Shown: in pieces, positions 8,810-19,164 of the stretch | How positions within the stretch are numbered: the stretch's first letter is position 1 | How the letters are laid out: each line of letters starts with the position of its first letter | From: Psychrobacter sp. NG25 | GTDB taxonomy: Bacteria > Pseudomonadota > Gammaproteobacteria > Pseudomonadales > Moraxellaceae | Reading direction: 5' to 3' | DNA: 64,000 bases | Assembly (NCBI RefSeq): GCF_015234355.1 | Contig: NZ_JADGMV010000004.1 | Span: forward strand, 248,001 to 312,000 | Translations under genes and position numbers: made by a program | The notes under the pieces: model-generated | Told to the model about the DNA's origin: nothing | Seen by the model: only the letters and a program-made list of their open reading frames with translations | Database searches by the model: none

Positions 8810-11800
8810 CTAGGCAATAGTCTTTGCTTGTTCATGTAAATCTTGTAGCTTATAAACTTCGAATGGCAAGTCAATCGAATAAGATTTGCAAATGGCATCT
8901 GCCGCGCCCAATGTCGTGACATAGAATACTTTACCTTGTAGCGCGCTGCGGCGGATAGAGAATGAATCCTCTTGTGCCTGCTTGCCCTCAGTCGTATTGA
9001 TGATAAGGTCAATGTTACCATTTTTCAATGCATCGACGATATGCGGACGGCCTTCGGTGACTTTGTTGATTTGCTTACATTCGATACCAGCATCGCTCAG
9101 TATTTTTTGTGTACCAGTGGTAGACACAATGTCAAAGCCAAAGTCTACAAGCTGACGCGCGATTGGAGCGATTTGCGCTTTGTCACTGTCACGTACTGAG
9201 ATAAAGACGGTTTTGGTTTCGCCCTCAGTTGGTAGACCTGGCAGACGCTCATTACTACCGATGATGGCTTTGTAGAACGCTTCACCAAAGGTTTTACCAA
9301 CGCCCATTACTTCACCTGTTGATTTCATCTCAGGGCTCAAGATTGGATCGACACCAGGGAATTTAGCAAATGGGAAGACCGCTTCTTTAACGGCATAGAA
9401 TGCAGGAACAATCTCTTTGGTAAAGCCTTGGTCTTTGAGCGACGTACCAGCCATACAGCGAGCAGCAATTTGTGCCAATGAGGTACCAATGCATTTAGAG
9501 ACAAATGGTACGGTACGGGCAGCACGTGGATTGACCTCAAGAATATAAATAGTTTCACCTTTTACGGCAAACTGTACGTTCATCAGGCCGATAACGCCCA
9601 GCTCTTTAGCCATAGCAATGGTCTGTGCGCGCATCACATCGCATAACTCTTTAGATAGCGAGTAAGGCGGTAGCGAACAGGCTGAGTCACCAGAGTGAAC
9701 CCCCGCTTGTTCGATATGCTGCATGATGCCGCCAATCACGACGTCAGTACCATCACAAACACAGTCAACATCGACTTCGATGGCATCATCTAAGAAGCGA
9801 TCTAGCAATACTGGTGCTTCGTTTGATGCTTGTACCGCAGTGCGCAGATAATGTCTTAGCTCATCTTCGTTATAGACGATTTCCATCGCGCGGCCACCTA
9901 GTACATAAGATGGGCGTACAACCAATGGATAGCCAACGTCTTTTGCTTTAACCAAGCCGTCTTCTAAGCTAGTCGCTAAGGCATTGGTTGGTTGGACAAG
10001 ATTCAATTGTTGAATCATATGCTGGAAGCGTTCGCGGTCTTCAGCACGGTCAATCGCATCAGGGCTAGTACCAATGATTTTGACACCAGCAGCTTCAAGG
10101 GAGCGAGCCAGTTTCAATGGCGTTTGACCACCGAACTGTACAATGACGCCATCAGGATTTTCGATACGGACGATTTCTAGCACGTCCTCTAACGTGATTG
10201 GCTCAAAGTAGAGACGGTCAGAGGTGTCATAGTCAGTTGAAACCGTTTCTGGATTACAGTTGACCATGATGGTCTCATAGCCGTCTGCACGCATCGCAAG
10301 GGCAGCGTGTACACAGCAATAGTCAAACTCGATACCTTGACCGATGCGGTTAGGACCACCACCGATAACCATGATTTTTTTGTTATTGGTTGGGTTGGCT
10401 TCACATTCGCTGTCGTACGTTGAGTACATATAAGCGGTACTGGTAGAGAATTCTGCCGCACAAGTATCCACGCGTTTATAGACTGGATAAACGTTCAAAT
10501 CCCAACGTTTTTTGCGCAGTTGCTTTTGCGAGACACCAAGCAATTTGGCTAGACGTAAATCTGATAAACCTTTACGTTTAAAGCGACGCAAGTTGTCTTC
10601 AGTTAAACCGCCAAAACCTAAAGTTTTAACTTGTGCTTCAGCTTTTACGATGTCTTCGATCTGTACCAAGAACCACGGGTCGATTTTGGTAAGATTAAAG
10701 ACCTCATCGACGCTCATACCGATACGGAAAGCATCCGCAATATAATAAATGCGTTCAGGCGTTGGAATGGTTAAGCGATTATGAATCTCGCTACGGGCTT
10801 TGTCAGTACTAAGGCTACCGTCTTTGATAGCGGCAAAGTCAATTTGCTCATCAAAACCATCATTGCCAGTTTCCATACCACGTAATGCTTTTTGCATAGA
10901 TTCTTGGAAGTTACGGCCAATCGCCATCACTTCGCCGACTGATTTCATCTGCGTTGATAAAACACTATCGGCTTGCGGGAATTTTTCAAAGTTAAAACGA
11001 GGTATCTTGGTCACAACATAATCAAGCGCAGGCTCAAAGCTTGCTGGTGTTTTGCCGCCAGTGATGTCGTTTTGCAATTCATCTAGGGTATAACCAATCG
11101 CCAGTTTTGCCGCGATTTTAGCAATCGGGAAACCAGTGGCTTTTGATGCCAATGCTGATGAACGCGATACGCGTGGGTTCATCTCGATGACGACCATGCG
11201 ACCTGTATCAGGGTTGATACCGAACTGTACGTTTGAGCCGCCAGTTTCAACACCAATCTCACGTAGTACTGCTAATGAAGCATTACGCATGATTTGGTAT
11301 TCTTTATCCGTCAAAGTCTGCGCAGGTGCAACCGTAATAGAGTCGCCCGTGTGCACGCCCATTGGGTCAAAGTTTTCGATGGCACAGATGATGATGCAGT
11401 TATCGTTTTTGTCACGAACCACTTCCATCTCGTATTCTTTCCAACCAATCAATGACTCATCGATAAGCAATTGATGGTTTGGAGATAAGTCAAAACCGCG
11501 CTCACAGATTTCAATGAACTCGTCACGGTTATACGCGATACCGCCGCCTGAACCACCCATGGTGAATGAAGGACGAATGATACATGGATAACCCATTTTT
11601 TCTTGGGTGGCAAACGCTTCTTCCATGGTTTCGGCAGTTTCGGCGCGTGGGCATTCAAGGCCGATACGCTTCATTGCTTTATCAAACAAGTTGCGATCTT
11701 CTGCCATCTCGATTGAGTCTTTGGTCGCCCCAATCAGTTCGCAATCATACTTGGTCAATATGCCATGCTTATCTAAATCTAATGCACAGTTTAGCGCTGT

Positions 11801-12079
11801 CTGTCCGCCCATCGTTGGCAGGATAGCATCAGGACGTTCCTTGGCAATGATTTGCTCCACAGTCTGCCAAGTAATTGGCTCGATGTAGGTCGCGTCAGCC
11901 ATGACAGGATCGGTCATGATGGTCGCAGGGTTTGAGTTGACCAAGATGACGCGGTAACCTTCTTCTTTTAGTGCTTTACACGCCTGCGCGCCTGAGTAGT
12001 CAAACTCACATGCTTGGCCGATGACGATAGGGCCTGCGCCAATGATAAGAATGCTTTTTATGTCGGTACGTTTTGGCAT
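8810..12079 (-). CDS. carB: Carbamoyl-phosphate synthase large subunit
   Basis: 1089 residues, a normal CarB length. Two homologous ATP-grasp halves are visible: the first begins [22 protein letters not shown] and the second [21 protein letters not shown] (near residue 570). The C-terminal MGS-like allosteric domain ([34 protein letters not shown]) binds UMP, IMP and ornithine in E. coli. The enzyme makes carbamoyl phosphate from ammonia, bicarbonate and ATP for pyrimidine and arginine synthesis. It is cotranscribed with carA, but an unrelated ORF lies between them. Confidence 0.98.
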   Translation of the reverse strand: MPKRTDIKSILIIGAGPIVIGQACEFDYSGAQACKALKEEGYRVILVNSNPATIMTDPVMADATYIEPITWQTVEQIIAKERPDAILPTMGGQTALNCALDLDKHGILTKYDCELIGATKDSIEMAEDRNLFDKAMKRIGLECPRAETAETMEEAFATQEKMGYPCIIRPSFTMGGSGGGIAYNRDEFIEICERGFDLSPNHQLLIDESLIGWKEYEMEVVRDKNDNCIIICAIENFDPMGVHTGDSITVAPAQTLTDKEYQIMRNASLAVLREIGVETGGSNVQFGINPDTGRMVVIEMNPRVSRSSALASKATGFPIAKIAAKLAIGYTLDELQNDITGGKTPASFEPALDYVVTKIPRFNFEKFPQADSVLSTQMKSVGEVMAIGRNFQESMQKALRGMETGNDGFDEQIDFAAIKDGSLSTDKARSEIHNRLTIPTPERIYYIADAFRIGMSVDEVFNLTKIDPWFLVQIEDIVKAEAQVKTLGFGGLTEDNLRRFKRKGLSDLRLAKLLGVSQKQLRKKRWDLNVYPVYKRVDTCAAEFSTSTAYMYSTYDSECEANPTNNKKIMVIGGGPNRIGQGIEFDYCCVHAALAMRADGYETIMVNCNPETVSTDYDTSDRLYFEPITLEDVLEIVRIENPDGVIVQFGGQTPLKLARSLEAAGVKIIGTSPDAIDRAEDRERFQHMIQQLNLVQPTNALATSLEDGLVKAKDVGYPLVVRPSYVLGGRAMEIVYNEDELRHYLRTAVQASNEAPVLLDRFLDDAIEVDVDCVCDGTDVVIGGIMQHIEQAGVHSGDSACSLPPYSLSKELCDVMRAQTIAMAKELGVIGLMNVQFAVKGETIYILEVNPRAARTVPFVSKCIGTSLAQIAARCMAGTSLKDQGFTKEIVPAFYAVKEAVFPFAKFPGVDPILSPEMKSTGEVMGVGKTFGEAFYKAIIGSNERLPGLPTEGETKTVFISVRDSDKAQIAPIARQLVDFGFDIVSTTGTQKILSDAGIECKQINKVTEGRPHIVDALKNGNIDLIINTTEGKQAQEDSFSIRRSALQGKVFYVTTLGAADAICKSYSIDLPFEVYKLQDLHEQAKTIA

Positions 12080-12163
12080 AATATTTTTAAGTCCTATTTT
12101 GGCGGTTTGAGATTTATTTAAAATTTGTATAGATTAGATAGTTGAGTTGCATTCTATAAAAAT

Positions 12164-12931
12164 TCATTTTCTATCAAGCATTTTATAGAACTCTTTATTA
12201 AAATCAGCAGTACATATGGTTGCAGTCCCATTTATAAATTTTGCTAAAATACCATTATCAAATTCGAAAGTGGTCAGCATTGGATAATTTGTTAAAAACG
12301 GTAAACCTGGAGACTCGTGAATATTTTGTAGAAGTTTCAAAAGTCGAGGGTTTTTTAACATCTTGTTGAGTTGCTGCTCATCCTTTGTTAGCAAGGTTTT
12401 TAGAGATGAGTCATTATCATTCATTGCTTTTAATGAATGTTCCCAAGTCTGAGCTAAAAGACTATAGTAATCCTTTATTAGCTGATTATTTAATAGCAAC
12501 AATTTTTCGTTTAACTCTTCATCATTAATGGAATTTACATATATTAAGCTATAAGTTAGCAGATGCTCTGCATATTTTTTTGGAGTCCAATTATTTTGTA
12601 GGCATGTTAAATATGCCTTTTGATGCGGAGCAGTCACCTTTTCTATAGGATCATGCTCGTTCATGTTAGTTCGAAATTGCTTAAGATAACCGCTGTAATC
12701 GTATAAACCTAAAATAGCATTAGAAATTTTTTCAGCGTCTGCTCTTTTATTGTAAAATTTTGGATTGTTAGCGACTAAAACTCCTAAAGTAATAGGTGTG
12801 TCAATTGAATTATTGGCAACCAGTTTAGCAACCTGCTCTTTTGTATCTTCAGGCAATAAATTTCTTCTATCATCAGCATTAGCTACTGAAAAAGATATCA
12901 AGAACAAAATTGCTAAAACTAATTTCAACAT
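12164..12931 (-). CDS. Unknown secreted protein inserted between carA and carB
   Basis: I do not recognise this 255-residue protein. It starts with a clear Sec signal peptide (MLKLVLAILFLISFSVANA, cleaved before DDRR). The mature part is charged and mostly helical (NDEELNEKLLLLNNQLIKDYYSLL, LKTLLTKDEQQLNKML), with three Cys (CLQNN, ICTADF and the initial region lacking others). The ATG follows the carA stop by only 3 nt, with AAAGG inside the carA end, so it is translationally coupled to carA. Its DNA is visibly more AT-rich than carA and carB, which suggests late acquisition. carB starts 84 nt after its stop. Confidence 0.75.
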   Translation of the reverse strand: MLKLVLAILFLISFSVANADDRRNLLPEDTKEQVAKLVANNSIDTPITLGVLVANNPKFYNKRADAEKISNAILGLYDYSGYLKQFRTNMNEHDPIEKVTAPHQKAYLTCLQNNWTPKKYAEHLLTYSLIYVNSINDEELNEKLLLLNNQLIKDYYSLLAQTWEHSLKAMNDNDSSLKTLLTKDEQQLNKMLKNPRLLKLLQNIHESPGLPFLTNYPMLTTFEFDNGILAKFINGTATICTADFNKEFYKMLDRK

Positions 12932-12934
12932 TGA

Positions 12935-14161
12935 CTATGCCTTTGCCATCATCTCAGCAAATTTATCAAACAATGGCGCGCAATCATGTGGACCAGGGCT
13001 GGCTTCTGGATGACCTTGGAAGCTAAAGACTGGCTTGTTGGTCAGCTCAATCCCTTGGTTGGTACCATCGAATAATGAGCGATGGGTAGATTTAACATTA
13101 TCAGGTAGCGTGTCTTCATCAACTGCGAAACCATGGTTCTGGCTGGTAATCATAACCGTGCCAGCTGCCACATCTTGTACTGGATGGTTAGCACCATGAT
13201 GGCCAGTTTTCATTTTGATGGTGTTTGCACCGCTGGCAAGACCGACCAGCTGATGACCTAAACAGATACCAAACGTTGGCACGTCAGTTTGTTCAATGAT
13301 ATGACGCACACTGTCTATAGCATAGCCACAAGCGGCAGGGTCACCAGGGCCATTCGATAAGAAGATACCGTCTGGATTCATCGCTAGCACGTCAGCGATA
13401 GGCGTTTGTGCTGGCACGACCGTTACATGGCAGCCGCGATCTACGAGCATGCGCAAGATGTTGGTCTTGGTACCAAAGTCATAGGCGACTACATTAAATT
13501 TGTGCTCAACGTGTGTGCCCAGTTGCTTGAAAAATCCGCCTGTACCGCTATCATGGCTACCAACGGCATCACGGTTAAGTAGGGTATCTGATAAATCCCA
13601 TGTACCTGCTGTCCATTCGAACGTCTCTTTAGTACAGCATTCTTTTGCCAGATCCATGCCTTCAATACCGGCGAACTCTTGCGCCAATTTGATGGCTTTT
13701 TGCTCGTCATCACTGCTAATAGTCTCGCCATTAGAGGCTGTCATGATACAACCGTTTTGAGCGCCTTTATCACGTAGTAGACGAGTCAATTGACGGGTGT
13801 CAATCTCAGCGATGGCGACGGTATCATGGTTTTGTAAGTAGTCACTCAATGATTCTGAGTTACGGAAGTTTGAGGTAACCATGGTGGCATCACGAATGAT
13901 GAGACCGTCTGCCCATACTTGATGACCATTACCAGACTCTGTGTCCTCGCTATTGGTACCAGTATTACCGATGTGCGGATAGGTTAGGGTCACTAGCTGA
14001 CGAGCATAGCTTGGGTCAGTTAGGATTTCTTGATACCCTGTCATGGCTGTATTAAACACCACCTCACCGACACGATGACCGAGACTGCCGATACTCACAC
14101 CGCGAAAAATCGTACCGTCTGCTAATGCCAAAATTGCTTGTATTTCTGCCGATGAATTCAA
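12935..14161 (-). CDS. carA: Carbamoyl-phosphate synthase small (glutaminase) subunit
   Basis: 408 residues. The N-terminal CarA-specific domain holds [37 protein letters not shown] (glutamine amidotransferase subunit hallmark). The C-terminal class I glutaminase domain carries the nucleophile in FGICLGHQ and the His-Glu of [13 protein letters not shown]. The start is a TTG (MNSSAEIQ) with GCGGAGG about 8 nt upstream; no ATG fits better. It supplies ammonia to CarB. It is the first gene of the operon and has a leader of about 225 nt if the promoter candidate near 14395 is right. Confidence 0.97.
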   Translation of the reverse strand: MNSSAEIQAILALADGTIFRGVSIGSLGHRVGEVVFNTAMTGYQEILTDPSYARQLVTLTYPHIGNTGTNSEDTESGNGHQVWADGLIIRDATMVTSNFRNSESLSDYLQNHDTVAIAEIDTRQLTRLLRDKGAQNGCIMTASNGETISSDDEQKAIKLAQEFAGIEGMDLAKECCTKETFEWTAGTWDLSDTLLNRDAVGSHDSGTGGFFKQLGTHVEHKFNVVAYDFGTKTNILRMLVDRGCHVTVVPAQTPIADVLAMNPDGIFLSNGPGDPAACGYAIDSVRHIIEQTDVPTFGICLGHQLVGLASGANTIKMKTGHHGANHPVQDVAAGTVMITSQNHGFAVDEDTLPDNVKSTHRSLFDGTNQGIELTNKPVFSFQGHPEASPGPHDCAPLFDKFAEMMAKA

Positions 14162-14824
14162 GGTTTGCCTCCGCTGTTATTGGTGAGTGCCGTAATTTCT
14201 CATGATTAAATTTCGGATTGAACGCAGCTTTTTATATCTCGATAATGACTATGAATTAAGAATAAAAAACAGCTAAACCCAAAATTTTTCCACAAAAAAG
14301 CGAGAAGACATTATTGATGGAAACTACAAAACCCACTAGATAGTGAATAGGTAACTTGCATCATGTCCGCTCGCTTAGGCACAGATTTTGCGCATTATAT
14401 ACAATATACACGCAGATAGCCAGTCGATTTTCTAACTTAACGGACACGGATTCCTCGTCTACCGTAAATATACAATATACTATCTGTTAAATAATTGTTT
14501 ATAAAAGATTTCTGAAAAACAATATGTGAAAAACAGTATATGATAACCAACACTCTAATTGCGACGAGTGATTTTTCTATTCTTACGGTCTAAAGGGTGA
14601 TTTTTTCTAAGTGATTACTTGTTCTAAATGAGTAGCTACAACGGTCATAATAGCCTAAGTGGAACTAGATACTTCTTACGATGACTGGTACAACCATCAT
14701 ACTAGGCTGAATAGCACTAGATTTTGATAGAAGGCTTTGCCACAATAGAGGGTATTATTGACTGATATAGAATGACAGCTGTCTATCATTAGGTCGGTAT
14801 GAAAAACAATAACAAGGAGTGGTT
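14162..14824. other. Intergenic region between carA and the gamma-carbonic anhydrase gene
   Basis: 663 bp without a plausible ORF. It holds the leftward carAB promoter and long leader and the rightward promoter of the carbonic anhydrase-like gene. The clearest structure is a 13-bp direct repeat (described separately). On the minus strand a TATAAT-like box overlaps the copy at 14397-14409. I see no tRNA, riboswitch or small-RNA signature I can support. Confidence 0.5.
14397..14480. repeat. Pair of 13-bp direct repeats in the carAB promoter region
   Basis: ATATACAATATAC occurs at 14397-14409 and again at 14468-14480, 71 bp apart start to start (close to seven helical turns). The proximal copy overlaps a minus-strand TATAAT box. 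It may be a repressor site pair or a duplicated promoter element. The sequence is AT-rich, so chance cannot be excluded. Confidence 0.5.
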
Positions 14825-15361
14825 ATGATTTATCAATATTTAGACAAGGTGCCTAAATTTGCTCTGCCTTTTAATGGTTGGGTAGCAGATTCTGCGCAAG
14901 TTATCGGCGATGTGTACTTGGGACATCAAGCCAATATTTGGTTTGGTGCGGTACTCCGCGGTGACAATGAACTGATTCATATCGGTGACTATAGCAACGT
15001 GCAAGAAAACAGTGTGATTCATACTGATGCAGGTATTGAGGTGAAAATCGGCAATTATGTCACCATTGGGCATTTAGCGATGCTGCATGGCTGCGAAGTC
15101 GGTGATAACAGTTTGATTGGTATTGGTGCAGTGGTATTAAATAATGCCAAAATCGGCAAAAACTGTATCATTGGTGCTAAAGCATTGGTGACGGAAGGCA
15201 AGGTTATTCCAGATAACTCATTAGTGATGGGCGCACCAGCAAAAGTGGTGAAAACATTAACAGATGAGCAAGCCTCGATGCTGAAATTGTCAGCGATGCA
15301 TTATGCGGAACGTTGTCAGAAGTTTAAAACAGGCTTAAAAGAAATCGCAATGCCTGATTAA
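14825..15361 (+). CDS. Gamma-carbonic anhydrase family protein (left-handed beta-helix)
   Basis: 178 residues of hexapeptide repeats ([LIV]-G-x4 pattern, e.g. [35 protein letters not shown]). The three potential metal-binding histidines are present in NSVIHTD and GHLAMLHGC, as in the YrdA/CaiE/gamma-CA group. Many members of this group lack proven carbonic anhydrase activity, so function is uncertain. ATG 14825 is chosen over the GTG at 14819 because AAGGAG (14814-14819) lies at ideal spacing. The trimer is expected to be cytosolic. Monocistronic, with a terminator after it. Confidence 0.88.
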   Translation: MIYQYLDKVPKFALPFNGWVADSAQVIGDVYLGHQANIWFGAVLRGDNELIHIGDYSNVQENSVIHTDAGIEVKIGNYVTIGHLAMLHGCEVGDNSLIGIGAVVLNNAKIGKNCIIGAKALVTEGKVIPDNSLVMGAPAKVVKTLTDEQASMLKLSAMHYAERCQKFKTGLKEIAMPD

Positions 15362-15415
15362 TTAGTACGGGGCGAGCGATCAGTACAGCGGAAGCGATCA
15401 GTAGTGAATAAAAAT

Positions 15416-15447
15416 AAAAGGATGGTAGTCTATTGTTCCATCCTTTT
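15416..15447. terminator. Bidirectional terminator between convergent genes
   Basis: AAAAGGATGG (15416-15425) pairs with CCATCCTTTT (15438-15447) around a 12-nt loop. It ends the carbonic anhydrase-like gene (+) and the small membrane protein gene (-). Confidence 0.85.
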
Positions 15448-15474
15448 TATATTCTTATAATATGATGCCAGTGG

Positions 15475-15924
15475 TTATGCCATGAGCATCATAACCAGCC
15501 AAATAACGGCAAAGATAATGATACCTATAATGAGTCCGCGAAAAATATCATGACTGATAGAGGTGTCATCGAGATAAGGATTATGGTTAGCAGTTTCGTC
15601 GATATGTAATGCGTTGACGCTCTCAGCACCTGCGTTTTTACCAACGATGAGTCCTATCAATACGCCAAGCGCGAGCATAAATGGGGTGAATAGCCAAAAA
15701 ATTTCACCATTACCAAGACCAGCTATTGAGCGAATGACAACAATGGCAAGGTCGATAAGTAAGCCACCAAAGCCATACATCAAGCCATTCAAGAGCGCAT
15801 AGAACACACGGTCTAAAGGTGATTGATAAGCATCACCCAATCGACGTTGTCTGATCTCTCTGATAGAGCGAGCTGGGCGGTGCGGTCTATTAGGTAAGCT
15901 GGTTTTGTTATCATATGCTTTCAT
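15475..15924 (-). CDS. Hypothetical membrane protein, three or four helices
   Basis: A 149-residue protein I do not recognise. The basic N-terminus (NRPHRPARSIREIRQRRLGD, about residues 12-31) is likely cytosolic. Hydrophobic segments are at about 42-66, 77-96 and 130-149 (GLIIGIIIFAVIWLVMMLMA). Between helix 2 and 3 lies a short polar loop with HIDETANHNPYLDD. No catalytic motif is visible. Confidence 0.65.
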   Translation of the reverse strand: MKAYDNKTSLPNRPHRPARSIREIRQRRLGDAYQSPLDRVFYALLNGLMYGFGGLLIDLAIVVIRSIAGLGNGEIFWLFTPFMLALGVLIGLIVGKNAGAESVNALHIDETANHNPYLDDTSISHDIFRGLIIGIIIFAVIWLVMMLMA

Positions 15925-16160
15925 AAGGTTCTCTGGGTTGCTTATTAAGTCCTCTAGACCCGTTATAAAATGGGCTAAAGAAATAATTTACCATAATTAT
16001 GTCTAGCAAACAGTAGTGTTCTAGCAAATTTACTGAGTAAACGTTATATCCATAAAACCGACTATATTGAAGGCTTCAGAGCAAATATGGTCGATATAAC
16101 CCTTAATGACCATTAATCCTACTCACCCTCAAATTTTTCAAAAAATAATAAGGCTTCGCT

Positions 16161-16862
16161 ATGCAAGCATCTCACACCCAAAACACTAAAAAAGAACTGG
16201 CACTATTTGATTTAGATCATACTTTGCTCGATGTCGACAGCGACTATCTGTGGGGTGAATATATCGTTAATAATGGTCTGGTCGATGAGGCGCAATATCG
16301 CACCGCCAATCAAGAATTTTATGAGCAATATATAGCAGGCACGCTCGATGCCACCGAGTACAATGAATTTGTCGCCCAGTTTTTGACCACGTTACCCTTG
16401 GCGCGTTTGCATGAGTTGCGTGAAGATTATATCAAACGCGAAATCGAACCGCATATTCGTCCAAAAGCGATGGAAGTGTTGTGTCAACACATTGAGAAGG
16501 GTCATGCTGTGGTGATTATCTCTGCCACCAATGATTTTGTGGTGTCTGCCATTGCCAAACGTTTCGGTATAGAAGCCGCCAATGTGTTATCCACACCGCT
16601 TGAGATAAAAAACGAGCGTTATACGGGCAAGTTAGCGGACAAGCCCAACTTTAAAGAAGGTAAGATATATCATCTAGACAAATGGGTGAATAAGCAGCAG
16701 TTGGCTGGGGTTACCTTTGAGAAAACATATGCGTATTCAGATTCTAAAAATGATATTCCATTACTTGAATGGGCGGATGTGGCAATTTGTGTGTCGCCGG
16801 ACGATGCGCTACATGCTCATGCGTTAGCGCATCACTGGGCAGTAGAAGATTGGTCGATTTAG
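16161..16862 (+). CDS. HAD-IB family phosphatase (phosphoserine phosphatase-like)
   Basis: 233 residues with the HAD motifs in order: motif I FDLDHTLLD (residues about 17-25), motif II SATND (about 120), a lysine in LADKPNFKEGK, and motif IV YSDSKNDIPLLE (about 193-204). Histidine follows the second Asp of motif I, as in the HAD-IB subgroup that contains SerB-like and CicA-like hydrolases (TIGR01490 type). Substrate unknown; phosphoserine, histidinol phosphate or a nucleotide are possible. It precedes prfB by about 115 bp on the same strand but there is no evidence of a shared function. Confidence 0.85.
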   Translation: MQASHTQNTKKELALFDLDHTLLDVDSDYLWGEYIVNNGLVDEAQYRTANQEFYEQYIAGTLDATEYNEFVAQFLTTLPLARLHELREDYIKREIEPHIRPKAMEVLCQHIEKGHAVVIISATNDFVVSAIAKRFGIEAANVLSTPLEIKNERYTGKLADKPNFKEGKIYHLDKWVNKQQLAGVTFEKTYAYSDSKNDIPLLEWADVAICVSPDDALHAHALAHHWAVEDWSI

Positions 16863-16978
16863 GTTATTTAACGCTATTTAATATATAAGCGGTACTAATT
16901 AGCCAACTATTTAGCCTCAATCTCATTTAAAATAACGGCATATCCGTTAGATAATTATTTAAAAAAACAGGAACATTT

Positions 16979-18074
16979 ATGGAAATCAATCCGTATCAAG
17001 AGCAAATCAAAGATTTATCAGAGCGTGGGCAGGACTTGCGGAGGTATCTTTGACTTCGATGGTAAGCAAGAGCGCTTAGAAGAAGTCAATTTGGAATTAG
17101 AAAATCCTGAGCTGTGGAACGATCCAGAGCGAGCGACCAAGATTAATAAAGAAAAAAGCTATCTTGATGGTGTCATCGATGTGGTAGTGTCACTTGAGAC
17201 GACATTAGAAGATGCGTCTGCCATGCTAGAGCTGGCGGTAGAAGAAGACGATGAATCACTGCTCGCTGATGTGCAGACCGAGCTAGATAATGCTGAAAAA
17301 CGTGTGGCTGACTTAGAGTTCCGCCGGATGTTCAGCGGAGAGATGGATCCAAATAACTGCTACTTGGATATCCAATCAGGTAGTGGTGGTACAGAAGCAC
17401 AGGATTGGGCTGAGATGCTGCTGCGTATGTATACACGCTGGGCAGAGGCGCATAATTTCAAAGTTGACGTGATTGAAGTGTCATCAGGTAGCGTCGCGGG
17501 TATTAAGTCAGCTACGATTGAGATTAAGGGTGATTATGCCTTTGGTTGGTTGCGTACCGAGATTGGTGTCCACCGTCTAGTACGTAAGTCGCCATTCGAT
17601 AGTAATAATGGTCGTCATACCTCGTTTGCTGCGGTGTTTGTCTCACCTGAAATCGATGATAATGTCGAGATTGATATCAATCCGGCTGACCTGCGTATCG
17701 ATACCTATCGCTCATCTGGCGCGGGTGGTCAGCATGTGAACACGACAGATTCTGCGGTACGTATTACCCATGAGCCAAGTGGTGTGGTCGTCACTTGTCA
17801 GAACGAGCGTAGTCAACATGGTAACAAAGCCACTGCGATGAAAATGCTACGTGCTAAGCTGTATGAGCTGGAAATGCAAAAACGTATGGAATCACAGCAA
17901 GCGGTGGAAGATGGTAAGTCTGACGTCGGCTGGGGCAGTCAAATTCGCTCGTACGTACTTGACGACTCTCGTATCAAAGACTTGCGTACTGGTGTTGAAA
18001 CCTTTAACACTGGTGCTGTACTAGATGGTGACCTCGATCAGTTCATTGAAGCGAGTCTAAAAGCAGGACTGTAA
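16979..18074 (+). CDS. prfB: Peptide chain release factor 2 (programmed +1 frameshift)
   Basis: RF2 ends translation at UGA and UAA. The ATG at 16979 opens [24 protein letters not shown] and then meets an in-frame TGA at 17051-17053. A +1 shift at CTT-TGA-C continues as [13 protein letters not shown] to the stop at 18074, giving 364 residues, the normal RF2 length. Domain 2 carries the SPF codon-recognition tripeptide (RKSPFDSN), and the GGQ catalytic motif is [10 protein letters not shown]. The 17025 in-frame start sometimes called by gene finders is an artefact of the frameshift. Confidence 0.97.
17039..17054 (+). promoter_or_regulatory. RF2 autoregulatory frameshift site
   Basis: CGGAGG-TAT-CTT-TGA-C: an internal Shine-Dalgarno (GGAGG) sits three bases before the slippery CTT codon, followed by UGA and C, the weak termination context. 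When RF2 is scarce the ribosome shifts +1 and makes more RF2. This is the classical arrangement. Confidence 0.95.
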
Positions 18075-18135
18075 AAGGCCGTTTTAAATAAGCAGCCGTT
18101 TTAAAATAGTAATCAATATTTAATTAAGGAAAATT

Positions 18136-18420
18136 ATGCCAAGCGTTAATAATTATTTTGATGATAAAGTGACTTCTATCGCCTTTCAGACAGCGACTAA
18201 GTCTGCTACTGTCGGTGTCATGGAAATTGGTGAGTATGAGTTTGGTACTAGCGAATTTGAAACCATGAGTGTGGTGAGCGGCGCGTTGACCGTTAAGTTG
18301 CCAGAAAGTGACGAGTGGCAAACTTTTAATGCTGGCGAGCAGTTTACGGTTGAAGCCAATCAGAAGTTTCAAGTAAAAGTGGCCGTAGAAACAGCATATC
18401 TATGCGTTTACGGTAAATAA
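18136..18420 (+). CDS. ppnP: Pyrimidine/purine nucleoside phosphorylase PpnP (DUF1255 cupin)
   Basis: 94 residues, the full length of the YaiE/PpnP family. It begins [18 protein letters not shown], with [30 protein letters not shown] as the cupin core and [19 protein letters not shown]. coli PpnP splits several nucleosides with phosphate. AAGGAAA precedes the ATG. It follows prfB by 61 bp and may be read from the same transcript. Confidence 0.95.
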   Translation: MPSVNNYFDDKVTSIAFQTATKSATVGVMEIGEYEFGTSEFETMSVVSGALTVKLPESDEWQTFNAGEQFTVEANQKFQVKVAVETAYLCVYGK

Positions 18421-18460
18421 TGTCTAAGCTGCTTTAATCTAAAGTCGTATTGATACAAAG

Positions 18461-18487
18461 AACGCCAAGTGTTTAACACTTGGCGTT
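18461..18487 (+). terminator. Rho-independent terminator after ppnP
   Basis: AACGCCAAGTGTT (18461-18473) and AACACTTGGCGTT (18475-18487) form a near-perfect hairpin followed by T-rich sequence. It also faces the convergent GNAT gene. Confidence 0.9.
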
Positions 18488-18532
18488 TTTTATTTGCTCA
18501 TTCATTATAAACTATAAGACAGGTAGTACAAA

Positions 18533-18985
18533 TCATAGGTTTTTACGATACTGCACCATGTCCGTTAAGCTTGCGACTTTGTCATATAGTTGGCGTGCAT
18601 CAGCATTACTTTCTTGTGTTTTCCAATAGACGTGGTTGCAGCCTTTTTGAGTAGCAAAGTCATACACATATTCAATCAAGGCCCTTCCAATACCTTGCCC
18701 GCGAATAGATTCACTAACATACAAATCTTGCAGGTAGCAACATCCAGTACTGGTCCAAGTGCTGGGATGCAGCACCACATGAGTGATACCTACCAATGTA
18801 TCACCCTGCCATGCGCCAAATCCATAAATAGGTACATTGCTATCTAGCAAGTTGCGCCATGTTGTGTCAGTCGTGCTCATGGGCAAGCTGGTCTCATAAA
18901 AGGTTAGGTAGTTTTGCCACAATGTTAACCAAAAGTCGTAATCTGCATTAGATAATGAAGTGATTTTCATAGAAGTGTTTTTCAT
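18533..18985 (-). CDS. GNAT-family N-acetyltransferase
   Basis: 150 residues with the acetyl-CoA binding motif A: LQDLYVSESIRGQGIGRALI (residues about 84-103, R-G-x-G-I-G), preceded by GITHVVLHPST. The C-terminal YWKTQESNADARQLYDK is typical of this subgroup. The acceptor is unknown. An alternative ATG lies 15 bp inside. Convergent with ppnP. Confidence 0.85.
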   Translation of the reverse strand: MKNTSMKITSLSNADYDFWLTLWQNYLTFYETSLPMSTTDTTWRNLLDSNVPIYGFGAWQGDTLVGITHVVLHPSTWTSTGCCYLQDLYVSESIRGQGIGRALIEYVYDFATQKGCNHVYWKTQESNADARQLYDKVASLTDMVQYRKNL

Positions 18986-19164
18986 TGTGTATTATTCAAC
19001 TTAAGTTTTGATAGTCGTTAAATTATGACCTAAAATTCAATAGTTGAGAACCCTGCCATCCGCTTAGTTTTACACAGGATTACACTTTGCCCGTGGCAAG
19101 TAAACAGTAAAAATAGCCGTCATTAATTATGCTAAAACGACTATTTTATGAGACGAGTATTTTT

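Noticed and set aside
15371..15403. Short direct repeat AGCGATCAGTA twice before the terminator at 15416
   Set aside because: Only 11 bp, in a short intergenic region, with no regulatory context; probably slippage or chance.
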